From: Aristolochia californica
Taxonomy: Eukaryota; Streptophyta; Magnoliopsida; Piperales; Aristolochiaceae
Direction: 5' to 3'
Assembly (NCBI GenBank): GCA_029961685.1
Contig: JARWKL010000006.1
Span: 19,655,276 to 19,719,275, forward strand
Length of the DNA stretch: 64,000 nucleotides
Shown here piece by piece: positions 27,565-40,900 of the stretch. The position numbers and the translations under genes were made by a program. The notes beneath the pieces are model-generated. The model was not told where the DNA came from. It did no database searches and was given only the letters and a program-made list of their open reading frames with translations. Position 1 is the first letter of the stretch. Each line of letters begins with the position of its first letter.

Positions 27565-28020
27565 CAACAGGCTTTAAGTGTGGTGGATGTGCATGCCACA
27601 AGCATGTTGAGTATGCAAGTGGCCTAATGATCCAAAAATTAGGGGAAGTAGAAAAAATCAAATTCTCAAGTATTTGGATATTTACCAACCAACTTTTTGC
27701 CTATCCTTAAAAGTCACTTTTTGCTTTTTGGAATTCTCTCACTCAACATTTGTGCATTTCCATTTGGGATGTTCAAATTTTTTTTTTTTTCGGGTCCAAA
27801 CTTGTGCTCTCCCATTTTTCCTCGTAAAAAAAAAAGATTTAAGATCGCAACCAAACGAAAATATTAGAGTTCATGTGTGCAAAAAAAATTCGAAAAATAT
27901 AGAGAATTATTTCAGGCACTAAAAAAGAACCCCAAAATCAATGTTTGGGAAATTCCACAAGTACAACCCCCTAATAATAGCTTGGTGGAATTTTATAGGG
28001 AAGGGACTTCTAACTGATCC
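27565..28020 (+). repeat. Hybrid monomer m7/m5
   Basis: The head is m7 (caacaggcttt, gttgagtatgc). The distal part is m5 (ctcactcaac, aaccaaacgaaaatatt, aaaaatatagag, a caatgtttggg tail). A second monomer of the same build lies at 28477-28932, with an intervening m6 at 28021. The m6 plus m7/m5 pair has therefore been duplicated as a dimer. Confidence 0.7.
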
Positions 28021-31000
28021 CAACATGCTTTAAGTGTGGTGGATGTGCATGCCACAAGCATGTTGTGGATACAACTGGCCTAATGATCCAAAAATTAAGG
28101 GGAGTAAAAAAAATCAAATTCTCAAGTGGTTGGATATTTACCAACCCACTTTCTGCCTACCCTTCAAAATCACTTTTTGCCTTTTGGAATTATCTCTCTC
28201 AGCATTTGTGCATTTCCATTTGGGATGTTCAAATGTTTTTTTTTTTCGGGTCCAAACTTGTGCTCTCCTACTTTTCCTCGTAAACAAAAAAGAAATAAGA
28301 TCACAACAAAACAAAAATTTTAGAGTTCATGTGTGCAAAAAAAATTCGAAAACTATAGAGAATTATTTCAGGCACTAAAAATGAACACCAAAATCCATGT
28401 TTGGGAAATTCCACTAGTACAACCCCCTAATAATAGCTTGGTGGAAATTTATAGGAAAGGGACTTCTAACTGATCCCAACAGGCTTTAAGTGTGGTGGAT
28501 GTGCATGCCACAAGCATGTTGAGTATGCAAGTCGCCTAATGATCCAAAAATTAGGGGAAGTAGAAAAAATCAAATTCTCAAGTATTTTGATATTTACCAA
28601 CCAACTTTTTGCCTATCCTTAAAAATCACTTTTTGCTTTTTGGAATTATCTCTCTCATCATTTGTGCATTTCCATTTGGGATGTTCAAATTTTTTTTTTT
28701 TCGTGTCCAAACTTGTGCTCTCCCATTTTTCCTCGTAAAAAAAAAAAGATTTAAGATCGCAACCAAACGAAAATATTAGAGTTCATGTGTGCAAAAAAAA
28801 TTCGAAAAATATAGAGAATTACTTCAGGCACTAAAAATGAACCCCAAAATCAATGTTTGGGAAATTCCACAAGTACAACCCCCTAATAATAGCTTGGTGG
28901 AATTTTATAGGAAAGGGACTTCTAACTGATCCCAACATGCTTTAAGTGTGGTGGATGTGCATGCCACAAGCATGTTGTGGATACAACTGGCCTAATGATC
29001 CAAAAATTAAGGGGAGTAAAAAAAATAAAATTCTCAAGTGGTTGGATATTTACCAACCTACTTTTTGCCTACCCTTCAAAATCACTTTTTGCCTTTTGGA
29101 ATTATCTCTCTCAGCATTTGTGCATTTCCATTTGGGATGTTCAAATGTTTTTTTTTTTCGGGTCCAAACTTGTGCTCTCCTACTTTTCCTCGTAAACAAA
29201 AAAGATATAAGATCACAACAAAACAAAAATTTTAGAGTTCACGTGTGCAAAAAAAATTCGAAAACTATAGAGAATTATTTCAGGCACTAAAAATGAACCC
29301 CAAAATCCATGTTTGGGAAATTCCACAAGTACAACCCCCTAATAATAGCTTGGTGGAATTTTATAGGAAAGGGACTTCTAACTGATCCCAACATGCTTTA
29401 AGTGTGGTGGATGTGCATGCCTCATGCATGTTGAGTTTGCAAGTGGCCTACTGATCCAAAAATTAGGGGGAGTAGAAAACATCAAATTCTCAAGTGGTTG
29501 GATATTTACCAACCCACTTTTTCCTTTTTGGAATTATCTCTCTCAGCATTTGTGCTTTTCCATTTTGGATGTTCAAATTTTTTTTTTCGGGTCCAAACTT
29601 GTGCACTCCCATTTTTCCTCGTGAACAAAAAAGATATAACATCGCAACAAAACGAAAATTTTAGAGTTCATGTGTGCAAAAAAAATTCGAAAACTATAGA
29701 GAATTATTTCAGGCACTAAAAATGAGCCCCAAAATCCATGTTTGGGAAATTCCACTAGTACAACCCCCTAATAATAGCTTGGTGGAATTTTATAGGAAAG
29801 GGACTTCTAACTGATCCCAACATGCTTTATGTGTGGTGGATGTGCATGCCACAAGCATGTTGAGGATGCAAGTGGCCTAATGATCCAAAAATTAGGGGGA
29901 GTTGAAAAAATCCAATTCTCAAGTGGTTGGATATTTACCAACCCACTTTTTGCTTATCTTCAAAAATCACTTTTTGCTTTTTGGAATTATCTCTCTCAGC
30001 ATTTTTGCATTTCCATTTGGGATGTTCAAATTTTTTTTTTTTCGGGTCCAAATTTGTGCTCTCTCATTTTTCCACTTAAAAAAAAAAGATATAAGATCGC
30101 AGCCAAACGAAAATTTTAGAGTTCATGTGTGCAAAAAAAATTCGAAAACTATAGAGAATTATTTCAGGCACTAAAAATGAACCCCAAAATCCATGTTTGG
30201 GAAATTCCACAAGTACAACCCCCTAATAATAGCTTGGTGGAATTTTATACGAAAGGGACTTCTAACTGATCCCCAACATGCTTTAAGTGTGGTGGATGTG
30301 CATGCCACAAGCATGTTGTGGATGCTAGTGGCCTAATGATCCAAAAATTAGGGGGGGTAGAAAAAATCAAATTCTCAAGTGGTTGGATATTTACCAACCC
30401 ACTTTTTGCCTACCCTTAAAAATCTCATTTTGCCTTTTGGAATTATCTCTCTCAGCATTTGTGCATTTCTATTTGGGATGTTCAAATGTTTTTTTTTTCG
30501 GGTCCAAACTTGTGCTCTCCCATTTTTCCTCGTAAACAAAAAGTTATAAGATCGCAACAAAACGAAAATTTTAGAGTTCATGTGTGCAAAAAAAATTCGA
30601 AAACTATAGAGAATTATTTCAGGCACTAAAAATGAACACCAAAATCCATGTTTCGGAAATTCCACTAGCACAACCCCCTAATAATAGCTTCGTGGAATTT
30701 TATAGGAAAGGGACTTCTAACTGATCCCAACATGCTTTAAGTGTGGTGGATGTGCATGCCACAAGCATGTTGAGGATGCAAGTGGCCTAATGATCCAAAA
30801 ATTAGGGGAAGTAGAAAAAATCAAATTCTCAAGTGGTTGGATATTTACCAACAAACTTTTTGCCTATCCTTAAAAATCACTTTTTGCTTTTTGGAATTAT
30901 CTCTCTCAACATTTGTGCATTTCCATTTGGGATGTTAAAAATTTTTTTTTTTTCGGGTCCAAACTTGTGCTCTCCCTTGTTTCCTCGTAAACAAAAAAGA

Positions 31001-32066
31001 TTTAAGCAACCAAACGAAAATATTAGAGTTCATGTGTGCAAAAAAAATTCGAAAAATATAGAGAATTATTTCAGGCACTAAAAATGAACCCCAAAATCAA
31101 TGTTTGGGAAATTTCACAAGTACAACCCCCTAATAATAGCTTGGTGGAATTTTATACTAAAGGGACTTCTAACTAATCCCAACATGCTTTATGTGTGGTG
31201 GATGTGCATGCCACAAGCATGTTGAGGATGCAAGTGGCCTAATGATCCAAAAATTAGGGGGAGTTGAAAAAATCCAATTCTCAAGTGGTTGGATATTTAC
31301 CAACCCACTTTTTGCTTCTCCTTAAAAATCACTTTTTGCTTTTTGGAATTATCTCTCTCAGCATTTGTGCTTTTCCATTTGGGATGTTCATATTTTTTTT
31401 TTTTTCGGGTCCAAAGTTGTGCTCTCCCATTTTTCATCGTAAACAAAATAGATATAAGATCGCAACAAAACGAAAATTTTAGAGTTCATGTGTTCAAAAA
31501 AGTTTCGATAACTATAGATAATTATATCAGGCATTAAAAATGTACCCCAAAATTCATGTTTGGGAAATTCCACTAGTACAACTCCCTAATAATAGCTTGG
31601 TGGAATTTTATAGGAAAGGGACTTCTAACTGATCCCAACATGCTTTAAGTGTGGTGGATGTGCATGCCACAAGCATGTTGAGGATGCAAGTGGCCTAATG
31701 ATCCAAAAATTACGGGGAGTAGAAAAATCAAATTCTCAAGTGGTTGGATATTTACCAACCCACTTTTTGCTTTTTGGAATTATCTCTCTCAGCATTTGTG
31801 CTTTTCCATTTGGGATGTTCAATTTTTTTTTTTTTTCGGGTCCAAACTTGTCCTCTCCCATTTTTCCTCGTAAACAAAAAAGATATAAGATCGCACCAAA
31901 AAGAAAATTTTCGAGTTCATGTGTGCAAAAAAAATTCGAAAACTATAGAGAATTATTTCAGGCACTAAAAATGAACCCCAAAATCCATGTTTGGGAAATT
32001 CCACTAGTACAACCCCCTAATAATAGCTTGGTGGAATTTTATAGGAAAGGGATTTCTAACTGATCC

Positions 32067-32973
32067 CAACATGCTTTAAGTGTGGTGGATGTGCATGCCA
32101 CAACCATGTTGAGGATGCGAGTAGCCTAATGATCCAAAAATTAGGGGGAGTAGAAAAAATCAAATTCTCAAGTGGTTGGATATTTACCAACTCACTTTTT
32201 GCCTACCCTTAAAAATCACTTTTTGCTTTTTGGAATTATCTCTCTCAGCATTTGTGCATTTCCATTTGGGATCAAATTTTTTTTTTTTCTCGGGTCCAAA
32301 CTTTTGCTCTCCCATTTTTCCTCGTAAACAAAAAAGATATAAGATCGCAACAAAACGAAAATTTTAGAGTTCATGTGTGCAAACAAAATTCGAAAACTAT
32401 AGAGAATTATTTCAGGCACTAAAAATGAACCCCAAAATCCATGTTTGGGAAATTCCACTTGTACAACCCCATAATAATAGCCTGGTGGAATTTTATACGA
32501 TAGGGACTTCTAGCTGATCCCAACATGCTTTAAGTGTGGTGGATGTGCAGGCCACAAGCATGTTGTGGATGCAAGTGGCCTAATGATCCAAAAGTAACAG
32601 GGAGTAGAAAAAATCAAATTCTCAAGTGGTTAGATATTTACCAACCCACTTTTTGCCAACCCTTAAAAATCACTTTTTGCTTTTTGCAATTATCTCTCTC
32701 AGCATTTGTGCATTTCCATTTGGGATGTTCAAATTTTTTTTTTTCGGGTCCAAACTTGTGCTCTCCCATTTTTGCTCGTAAACCAAAAAGATATAAGATC
32801 GCAACCAAACGAAAATTTTAGAGTTCATGTGTGCAAAAAAAATTTGAAAACTATAGAGAATTATTTCAGGCACTACAAATGAACCCCAAAATCCATGTCT
32901 GGGAAATTCCACAAGTAAAACCCCCTAATAAAGCTTGGTGGAATTTGATAGGAAAGGGACTTCTAACTGATCC
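32067..32973 (+). repeat. Two-monomer segment, repeated at 36571-37480
   Basis: The monomer at 32067 shares rare changes with 36571: gatgcgagtagcc, a 4-bp loss giving gggatcaaattt before the T tract, ctcggg after it, and ccacttgtacaacccc. The next monomers, 32521 and 37025, share gcaggccac, ccaaaagtaa and ggttagat. Both offsets are 4504 bp. The shared private indel makes common descent secure. Later differences (for example cagggag against gagggag) show the copies have since diverged. Confidence 0.8.
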
Positions 32974-33859
32974 CAACATGCTTTAAGTGTGGTGGATGTG
33001 CATGCCACAAGCATGTTGAGGAAGCAAGTGGCCTGATGATCAAAAAATTAGGGGGAGTAGAAAAGATCAAATTCTCAAGTGGTTGGATATTTACCAACCC
33101 ACTTTTTGCCTATCCTTAAAAATCACTTTTTGCTTTGTGGAATTATCTCTCTCAGCATTTGTGCATTTCAATTTGGGATGTTCAAATTTTTTTTTTTTGG
33201 GTCCAAACTTGTGCTCTCCCATTTTTCCTCGTAAACAAAAAAGATATAACATCTCAACCAAACGAAAATTTTGGAGTTCATGTGTGCAAAAAAAATTCGA
33301 AAACTATAGAGAATTATTTCAGGCACTACAAATGAACCCCAAAATCCATGTTAGGGAAATTCCACTAGTACAACCCCCTAATAATAGCTTGGTGGAATTT
33401 TATAGGAAAGGGACTTCTAACTGATGCCAACATGCTTTAAGTGCGGTGGATGTGCATGCCACATGCATGTTGAGTTTGCAAGTGGCCTAATGATCCAAAA
33501 ATTTGGGGGAGTAGAAAAAATCAAATTCTCAAGTGGTTGGATATTTACCAACCCACTTTTTGCTTTTTGGAATTATCTCTCTCAGCATTTGTGCTTTTCC
33601 ATTTGGGATGTTCAAATTTTTTTTTTTTTCGGGTCCAAACTTGTGCTCTCCCATTTTTCCTCGTAAACAAAAAAGATATAAGATCGCAACAAAACGAAAA
33701 TTTTAGAGTTCATGTGTGCAAAAAAAATTCGAAAACTATTGAGAATTATTTCAGGCACTAAAAATGAGCCCCAAAATCCATGTTCGGGAAATTCCACTAG
33801 TACAACCCCCTAATAATAGCTTGGTGGAATTTTATAGGAAAGGGACTTCTAACTAATCC
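32974..33859 (+). repeat. A-B pair duplicated at 40571-41456
   Basis: The A-type monomer at 32974 and the one at 40571 share gaggaagcaagtggcctg, gatcaaaaaattag and gaaaagatc. The tails just upstream share aagtaaaacccc and gaatttgatagg. The following B monomers (33428 and 41025) share gtgcggtgg and aatttggggg. The offset is 7597 bp. A large segment, or a pair that moved together, was duplicated within the mosaic block. Confidence 0.8.
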
Positions 33860-35684
33860 CAACATGCTTTATGTGTGGTGGATGTGCATGCCACAAGCAA
33901 GTTGAGGATGCAAGTGGCCTAATGATCCAAAAATTAGGGGGAGTTGAAAAAATCCAATTCTCATGTGGTTGGATATTTACCAACCCACTTTTTGCTTATC
34001 CTTAAAAATCACTTTTTGCTTTTTGGAATTATCTCTCTCAGCATTTGTGCATTTTCCATTTGGGATGTTCAAATTTTTTTTTTTTTTCGGGTCCTAAGTT
34101 GTGCTCTCCCATTTTTCCTCGTAAGCAAAAAAGATATAAGATCGCAACAAAACGAAAATTTTAGAGTTCATGTGTTCAAAAAAGTTTCGATAACCATAGA
34201 TAAATATATCAGGCATTAAAAATGTACCCCAAAATCCATGTTTGGGAAATTCCACTAGTACAACCCCCTAAAAATAGCTTGGTGGAATTTTATCAGAATG
34301 GGACTTCTAACTAATCCCAACATGCTTTATGTGTGGTGGATGTGCATGCCACAAGCAAGTTGAGGATGCAAGTGGCCTAATGATCCAAAAATTAGGGGGA
34401 GTTGAAAAAATCCAATTCTCATGTGGTTGGATATTTACCAACCCACTTTTTGCTTATCCTTAAAAATCACTTTTTGCTTTTTGGAATTATCTCTCTCAGC
34501 ATTTGTGCATTTCCATTTGGGATGTTCAAATTTTTTTTTTTTTCGGGTCCAAAGTTGTGCTCTCCCATTTTTCCTCGTAAACAAAAAAGATATAAGATCG
34601 CAACAAAACGAAAATTTTAGAGTTCATGTGTTCAAAAAAGTTTCGATAACCATAGATAATTATATCAGGCATTAAAAATGTACCCCAAAATCCATGTTTG
34701 GGAAATTCCACTAGTACAACCCCCTAAAAATAGCTTGGTGGAATTTTATAAGAAAGAGACTTCTAACTGATCCCAACCTGCTTTAAGTGTGGTGGATGTG
34801 CATGCCACAAGCATGTTGAGGATGCAAGTGGCCTAATGATCAAAAAATTAGGGGGACTAGAAAAAATCAAATTCTCAAGTGGTTGGATATTTACCAACCC
34901 ACTTTTTGCCTATCCTTAAAAATCACTTTTTGCTTTGTGGAATTATCTCTCTCAGCATTTGTGCATTTCAATTTGGGATGTTCAAATTTTTTTTTTTTGG
35001 GTCCAAACTTGTGCTCTCCCATTTTTCCTCGTAAACAAAAAAGATATAAGATTGCCACCAAACGAAAATTTTCGAGTTCATGTGTGCAAAAAAAATTCGA
35101 AAACTATAGAGAATTATTTCAGGCACTAAAAATGAACCCCAAAATCCATGTTTGGGAAATTCCACTAGTACAACCCCCTAATAATAGCTTGGTGGAATTT
35201 TATAGGAAAGGGACATCTAATTGATCCCAACATGCTTTATGTGTGGTGGATGTGCATGCCACAAGCATGTTGAGGATGCAAGTGGCCTAATGATCCAAAA
35301 ATTAGGGGGAGTTGAAAAAATCCAATTCTCAAGTGGTTGGATATTTACCAACCCACTTTTTGCTTATCCTTAAAAATCACTTTTTGCTTTTTGGAATTAT
35401 CTCTCTCAGCATTTGTGCATTTCCATTTGGGATGTTCAAATTTATTTTTTTTTTCAGGTCCAAAGTTGTGCTCTCCCATTTTTCCTCATAAACAAAATAG
35501 ATATAAGATCGCAACAAAACGAAAATTTTAGAGTTCATGTGTTCAAAAAAGTTTCGATAACTATAGATAATTATATCAGGCACTAAAAATGTACCCCAAA
35601 ATCCATGTTTGGGAAATTCCACTAGTACAACCCCCTAATAATAGCTTGGTGGAATTTTATAGGAAATGGACTTCTAACTGATCC

Positions 35685-36570
35685 CAACATGCTTTAAGTG
35701 TGGTGGATGTGCATGCCATAAGCATGTTGAGGATGCAACTGGCCTAATGATCCAAAAATTAGGGGGAGTAGAAAAAATCAAATTTTCAAGTGGTTGGATA
35801 TTTACCAACCCACTTTTTGCTTTTTGGAATTATCTCTCTCAGCATTTGTGCTTTTCCATTCGGGATGTTCAAATTTTTTTTTTCGGGTCCAAACTTGTCC
35901 TCTCCCATTTTTCCTCGTAAACAAAAAAGATATAAGATCGCACCAAAACGAAAATTTTAGAGTTCATGTGCGGAAAAAAAATTCGAAAACTATAAAGAAT
36001 TATTTCAGGTACTTAAAATGAACCCCAAAATCCATGTTTGGAAAATTCCACTAGTACAACCCCCTAATAATAGCTTGGTAGAATTTTATAGGAAAGGGAC
36101 TTCTAACTGATCCCAACATGCCTTAAGTGTGGTGGATGTGCATGCCACAAGCATGTTGAGGATGCAAGTGGCCTAATGATCCAAAAATTAGGGGGAGTAG
36201 TAAAAATCAAATTCTCAAATGGTTGGATATTTACCTACCCACTTTTTGCCTATCCTTTAAAATCACTTTTTGCTTTTTGGAATTATCTCTCTCAGCATTT
36301 GTGCATTTCCATTTGGGATGTTCAAATTTTTTTTTTTTTTGGGTCCAAACTTGGGTTCTCTCATTTTTCCTCGTAAACAAAAAAGATATAAGATCCCAAC
36401 CAAACGAAAAATTTTAGAGTTCATGTGTGCAAAAAAAATTCGAAAACTATAGAGAATTATTTCAGGCACTAAAAATGAACCCCAAAATCCATGTTTGGGA
36501 AATTCCACTGGTACAACCCCCTAATAATAGCTTGGTGGAATTTTATAGGAAAGGGACTTCTAACTGATCC
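35685..36570 (+). repeat. Two-monomer segment, repeated at 37914-38800
   Basis: The short monomer at 35685 (429 bp) and the one at 37914 (431 bp) both join a short-class head to an m1-like tail (cttgtcctctccc, gcaccaaaac, gtgcggaaaaaaa) and share ggtacttaaaatg. The following monomers, 36114 and 38345, share gtagtaaaaatc, caaatggttgg and tttacctaccc. The offsets are 2229 and 2231 bp. Confidence 0.75.
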
Positions 36571-37480
36571 CAACATGCTTTAAGTGTGGTGGATGTGCAT
36601 GCCATAAGCATGTTGACGATGCGAGTAGCCTAATGATCCAAAAATTAGGGGGAGTAGAAAAAATCAAATTCTCAATTGGTTGGATATTTACCAACCCACT
36701 TTTTGCCTACCCTTAAAAATCACTTTTTGCTTTTTGGAATTATCTCTCTCAGCATTTGTGCATTTCCATTTGGGATCAAATTTTTTTTTTTTCTCGGGTC
36801 CAAACTTTTGCTCTCCCATTTTTCCTCGTAAACAAAAAAGATATAAGATCACAAGAAAACGAAAATTTTAGAGTTCATGTGTGCAAACAAAATTCGAAAA
36901 CTATAGAGAATTATTTCAGGCACTAAAAATGAACCCCAAAATCCATGTTTGGGAAATTCCACTTGTACAACCCCATAATAATAGTCTGGTGGAATTTTAT
37001 AGGATAGGGACTTCTAGCTGATCCCAACATGCTTTAAGTGTGGGGGATGTGCAGGCCACAAGCATGTTGTGGATGCAAGTAGCCTAATGATCCAAAAGTA
37101 AGAGGGAGTAGAAAAAATCAAATTCTCGAGTGGTTAGATATTTACCAACCCACTTTTTGCCAACCCTTAAAAATCACATTTTGCTTTTTGCAATTATCTC
37201 TCTCAGCATTTGTGCATGTCCATTTGGGATGTTCAAATGTTTTTTTTTTTCGGGTCCAAACTTGTGCTCTCCCATTTTTCCTCGTAAACAAAAAAGATAT
37301 AAGATCACAACAAAACAAAAATTTTAGAGTTCATGTGTGCAAAAAAAATTCGAAAACTATAGAGAATTATTTCAGGCACTAAAAATGAACCCCAAAATCC
37401 ATGTTTGGGAAATTCCACAAGTACAACCCCCTAATAATAGCTTGGTAGAATTTTATAGGAAAGGGACTTCTAACTGATCC
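36571..37480 (+). repeat. Second copy of the 32067-32973 segment
   Basis: Both monomers (36571 and 37025) carry the rare variants described for 32067 and 32521, including the 4-bp loss before the T tract. From about 37230 the second monomer switches to an m6-like middle (caaatg before the T tract, atcacaacaaaacaaaaat), so its right half is recombinant. Confidence 0.75.
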
Positions 37481-37913
37481 CAACATGCTTTAAGTGTGGT
37501 GGATGTGCATGCCACATGCATGTTGAGTTTGCAAGTGGCCTACTGATCCAAAAATTAGGGGGAGTAGAAAAAATCAAATTTTCAAGTGGTTGGATATTTA
37601 CCAACCCACTTTTTGCTTTTTGGAATTATCTCTCTCAGCATTTGTGCATTTCCATTTGGGATGTTCAAAATTTTTTTTTTTTTCGGGTCCAAAGTTGTGC
37701 TCTCCCATTTTTCCTCGTAAACAAAATAGATATAAGATCGCAACAAAACGAAAATTTTAGAGTTCAAGTGTTCAAAAAAGTTTCGATAACTATAGATAAT
37801 TATATCAGGCATTAAAAATGTACCCCAAAATCCATGTTTGGGAAATTCCACTAGTACAACCCCCTAATAATAGCTTGGTGGAATTTTATAGGAAATGGAC
37901 TTCTAACTGATCC
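37481..37913 (+). repeat. Hybrid monomer B/C (short, 433 bp)
   Basis: The head is B type (catgcatgttgagtttgc, with the 24-bp deletion). The tail is C type (tccaaagttgtg, aaaatagatat, a gttcaaaaaagtttcg variant, ttatatcaggcatt, aatgtacccc). The crossover lies in the shared middle between about 37640 and 37690. Confidence 0.8.
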
Positions 37914-40900
37914 CAACATGCTTTAAGTGTGGTGGATGTGCATGCCACAAGCATGTTGAGGATGCAAGTCGCCTAATGATCCAAAAATTAGGGGGAGTAG
38001 AAAAAATCAAATTCTCAAGTGGCTGGATATTTACCAACCCACTTTTTGCTTTTTGGAATTATCTCTCTCAGCATTTGTGCTTTTCCATTTGGGATGTTCA
38101 AATTTTTTTTTTTTCGGGTCCAAACTTGTCCTCTCCCATTTTTCCTCGTAAACAAAAAAGATATAAGATCGCACCAAAACAAAAATTTTAGAGTTCATGT
38201 GCGGAAAAAAAATTCGAAAACTATAGAGAATTATTTCAGGTACTTAAAATGAACCCCAAAATCCATGTTTGGGAAATTCCACTAGTACAACCCCCTAACA
38301 ATAGCTTGGTAGAATTTTATAGGAAAGGGATTTCTAACTGATCCCAATATGCTTTAAGTGTGGTGGATGTGCATGCCACAAGCATGTTGCGGATGCAAGT
38401 GGCCTAATGATCCAAAAATTAGGGGGAGTAGTAAAAATCAAATTCTCAAATGGTTGGATATTTACCTACCCACTTTTTGCCTATCCTTTAAATTCACTTT
38501 TTGCTTTTTGGAATTATCTCTCTCAGCATTTGTGCATTTCCATTTGGGATGTTCAAATTTTTTTTTTTTTGGGGTCCAAACTTGGGCTCTCCCATTTTTC
38601 CTTGTAAACAAAAAAGATATAAGATCGCAAACAAACAAAAATTTTAGAGTTCATGTGTGCAAAAAAAATTCGAAAACTATAGAGAATTATTTCAGTCACT
38701 AAAAATGAACCCCAAAATCAATGTTTGGGAAATTCCACAAGTACAACCCCCTAATAATAGCTTGGAGGAATTTTATAGGAAAGGGACTTCTAACTGATCC
38801 CAACATGCTTTAAGTGTGGTGGATGTGCATGCAACAAGCATGTTGAGGATGCAAGTGGCCTAATGATCCAAAAATTAGGGGGAGTAGAAAAAATCAAATT
38901 CTCAAGTGGTTGAATATTTACCAACCCACTTTTTGCCTATCCTTAAAAATCACTTTTTGCTTTGTGGAATTATCTCTCTCAGCATTTGTGCATTTCAATT
39001 TGGGATGTTCAAATTTTTTTTTTTTGGGTCCAAACTTGTGCTCTCCCATTTTTCCTCGTAAACAAAAAAGATATAAGATCGCAACCAAACGAAAATTTTG
39101 GAGTTCATGTGTGCAAAAAAAATTAGAAATCTATAGAGAATTATTTCAGGCACTACAAATGAACCCCAAAATCCATGTTAGGGAAATTCCACTAGTACAA
39201 CCCCCTAATAATAGCTTGGTGGAATTTTATAGGAAAGGGACTTCTAACTGATCCCAACATGCTTTAAGTGTGGTGGATGTGCATGCCACATGCATGTTGA
39301 GTTTGCAAGTGGCCTAATGATCCAAAAATTAGGGGGAGTAGAAAAAATCAAATTCTCAAGTGGTTGGATATTTACCAACCCACTTTTTGCTTTTTGGAAT
39401 TATCTCTCTCAGCATTTGTGCTTTTCCATTTGGGATGTTCAAATTTTTTTTTTTTTCGGGTCCAAACTTGTGCTCTCCGATTTTTCCTCGTAAACAAAAA
39501 AGATATAAGCTCGTAACAAAACGAAAATTTTAGAGTTCATGTGTGCAAAAAAAATTCGAAAACTATAGAGAATTATTTCAGGCACTAAAAATGAGCCCCA
39601 AAATCCATGTTCGGGAAATTCCACTAGTACAACCCCCTAATAATAGCTTGGTGGAATTTTATAGGAAAGGGACTTCTAACTGATCCCAACATGCTTTAAG
39701 TGTGGTGGATGTGCATGCCACATGCATGTTGAGTTTGCAAGTGGCCTAATGATCCAAAAATTAGGGGGAGTAGAAAAAATCAAATTCTCAAGTGGTTGGA
39801 TATTTACCAACCCACTTTTTGCTTTTTGGAATTATCTCTCAGCATTTGGGCATTTCCATTTGGGATGTTCAAATTTTTTTTTTTTTCGGGTCCAAACTTG
39901 TGCTCTCCCATTTTTCCTCGTAAACAAAAAAGATATAAGATTGCAACCAAACGAAAATTTTAGAGTTCATGTGTGCAAAAAAAATTCGAAAACTATAGAG
40001 AATTATTTCAGGCACTAAAAATGAGCCCCAAAATCCATGTTCGGGAAATTCCACTAGTACAACCCCCTAATAATAGCTTGGTGGAATTTTATAGGAAAGG
40101 GACTTCTAACTAATCCCAACATGCTTTATGTGTGGTGAATGTGCATGCCACAAGCAAGTTGAGGAAGCAAGTGGCCTGATGATCCAAAAATTAGGGGGAG
40201 TTGAAAAAATCCAATTCTCAAGTGGTTGGATATTTACCAACCCACTTTTTGCCTATCCTTAAAAATCACTTTTTGCTTTGTGGAATTATCTCTCTCAGCA
40301 TTTGTGCATTTCAATTTGGGATGTTCAAATTTTTTTTTTTTTGGGTCCAAACTTGTGCTCTCCCATTTTTCCTCGTAAACAAAAAAGATATAAGATCGCA
40401 ACCAAACGAAAATTTTAGAGTTCATGTGTAAAAAAAAAATTCGAAAACTATAGAGAATTATTTCAGGCACTACAAATGAACCCCAAAATCCATGTCTGGG
40501 AAATTCCACAAGTAAAACCCCCTAATAAAGCTTGGTGGAATTTGATAGGAAAGGGACTTCTAACTGATCCCAACATGCTTTAAGTGTGGTGGATGTGCAT
40601 GCCACAAGCATGTTGAGGAAGCAAGTGGCCTGATGATCAAAAAATTAGGGGGAGTAGAAAAGATCAAATTCTCAAGTGGTTGGATATTTACCAACCCACT
40701 TTTTGCCTATCCTTAAAAATCACTTTTTGCTTTGTGGAATTATCTCTCTCAGCATTTGTGCATTTCAATTTGGGATGTTCAAATTTTTTTTTTTTGGGTC
40801 CAAACTTGTGCTCTCCCATTTTTCCTCGTAAACAAAAAAGATATAAGATCTCAACCAAACGAAAATTTTGGAGTTCATGTGTGCAAAAAAAATTCGAAAA

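Larger units (their letters stand above)
25763..30273 (+). repeat. Rearranged fourth copy of the 9-mer with hybrid monomers
   Basis: Monomers start at 25763 (m1), 26219 (m2), 26676 (m3), 27109 (m4/m6 hybrid), 27565 (m7/m5 hybrid), 28021 (m6), 28477 (m7/m5 hybrid), 28933 (m6/m7 hybrid), 29389 (m8, 429 bp) and 29818 (m9). The ends keep the canonical m1-m2-m3 and m8-m9 order, while the middle alternates m6-like and m7/m5-like monomers. m1 lacks some copy 2/3 variants (it has gtgcatgccac and atccatg) but keeps others (gcttgaagtg, atttgccaacc). This is the expected product of repeated unequal crossing-over inside the HOR. Confidence 0.85.
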
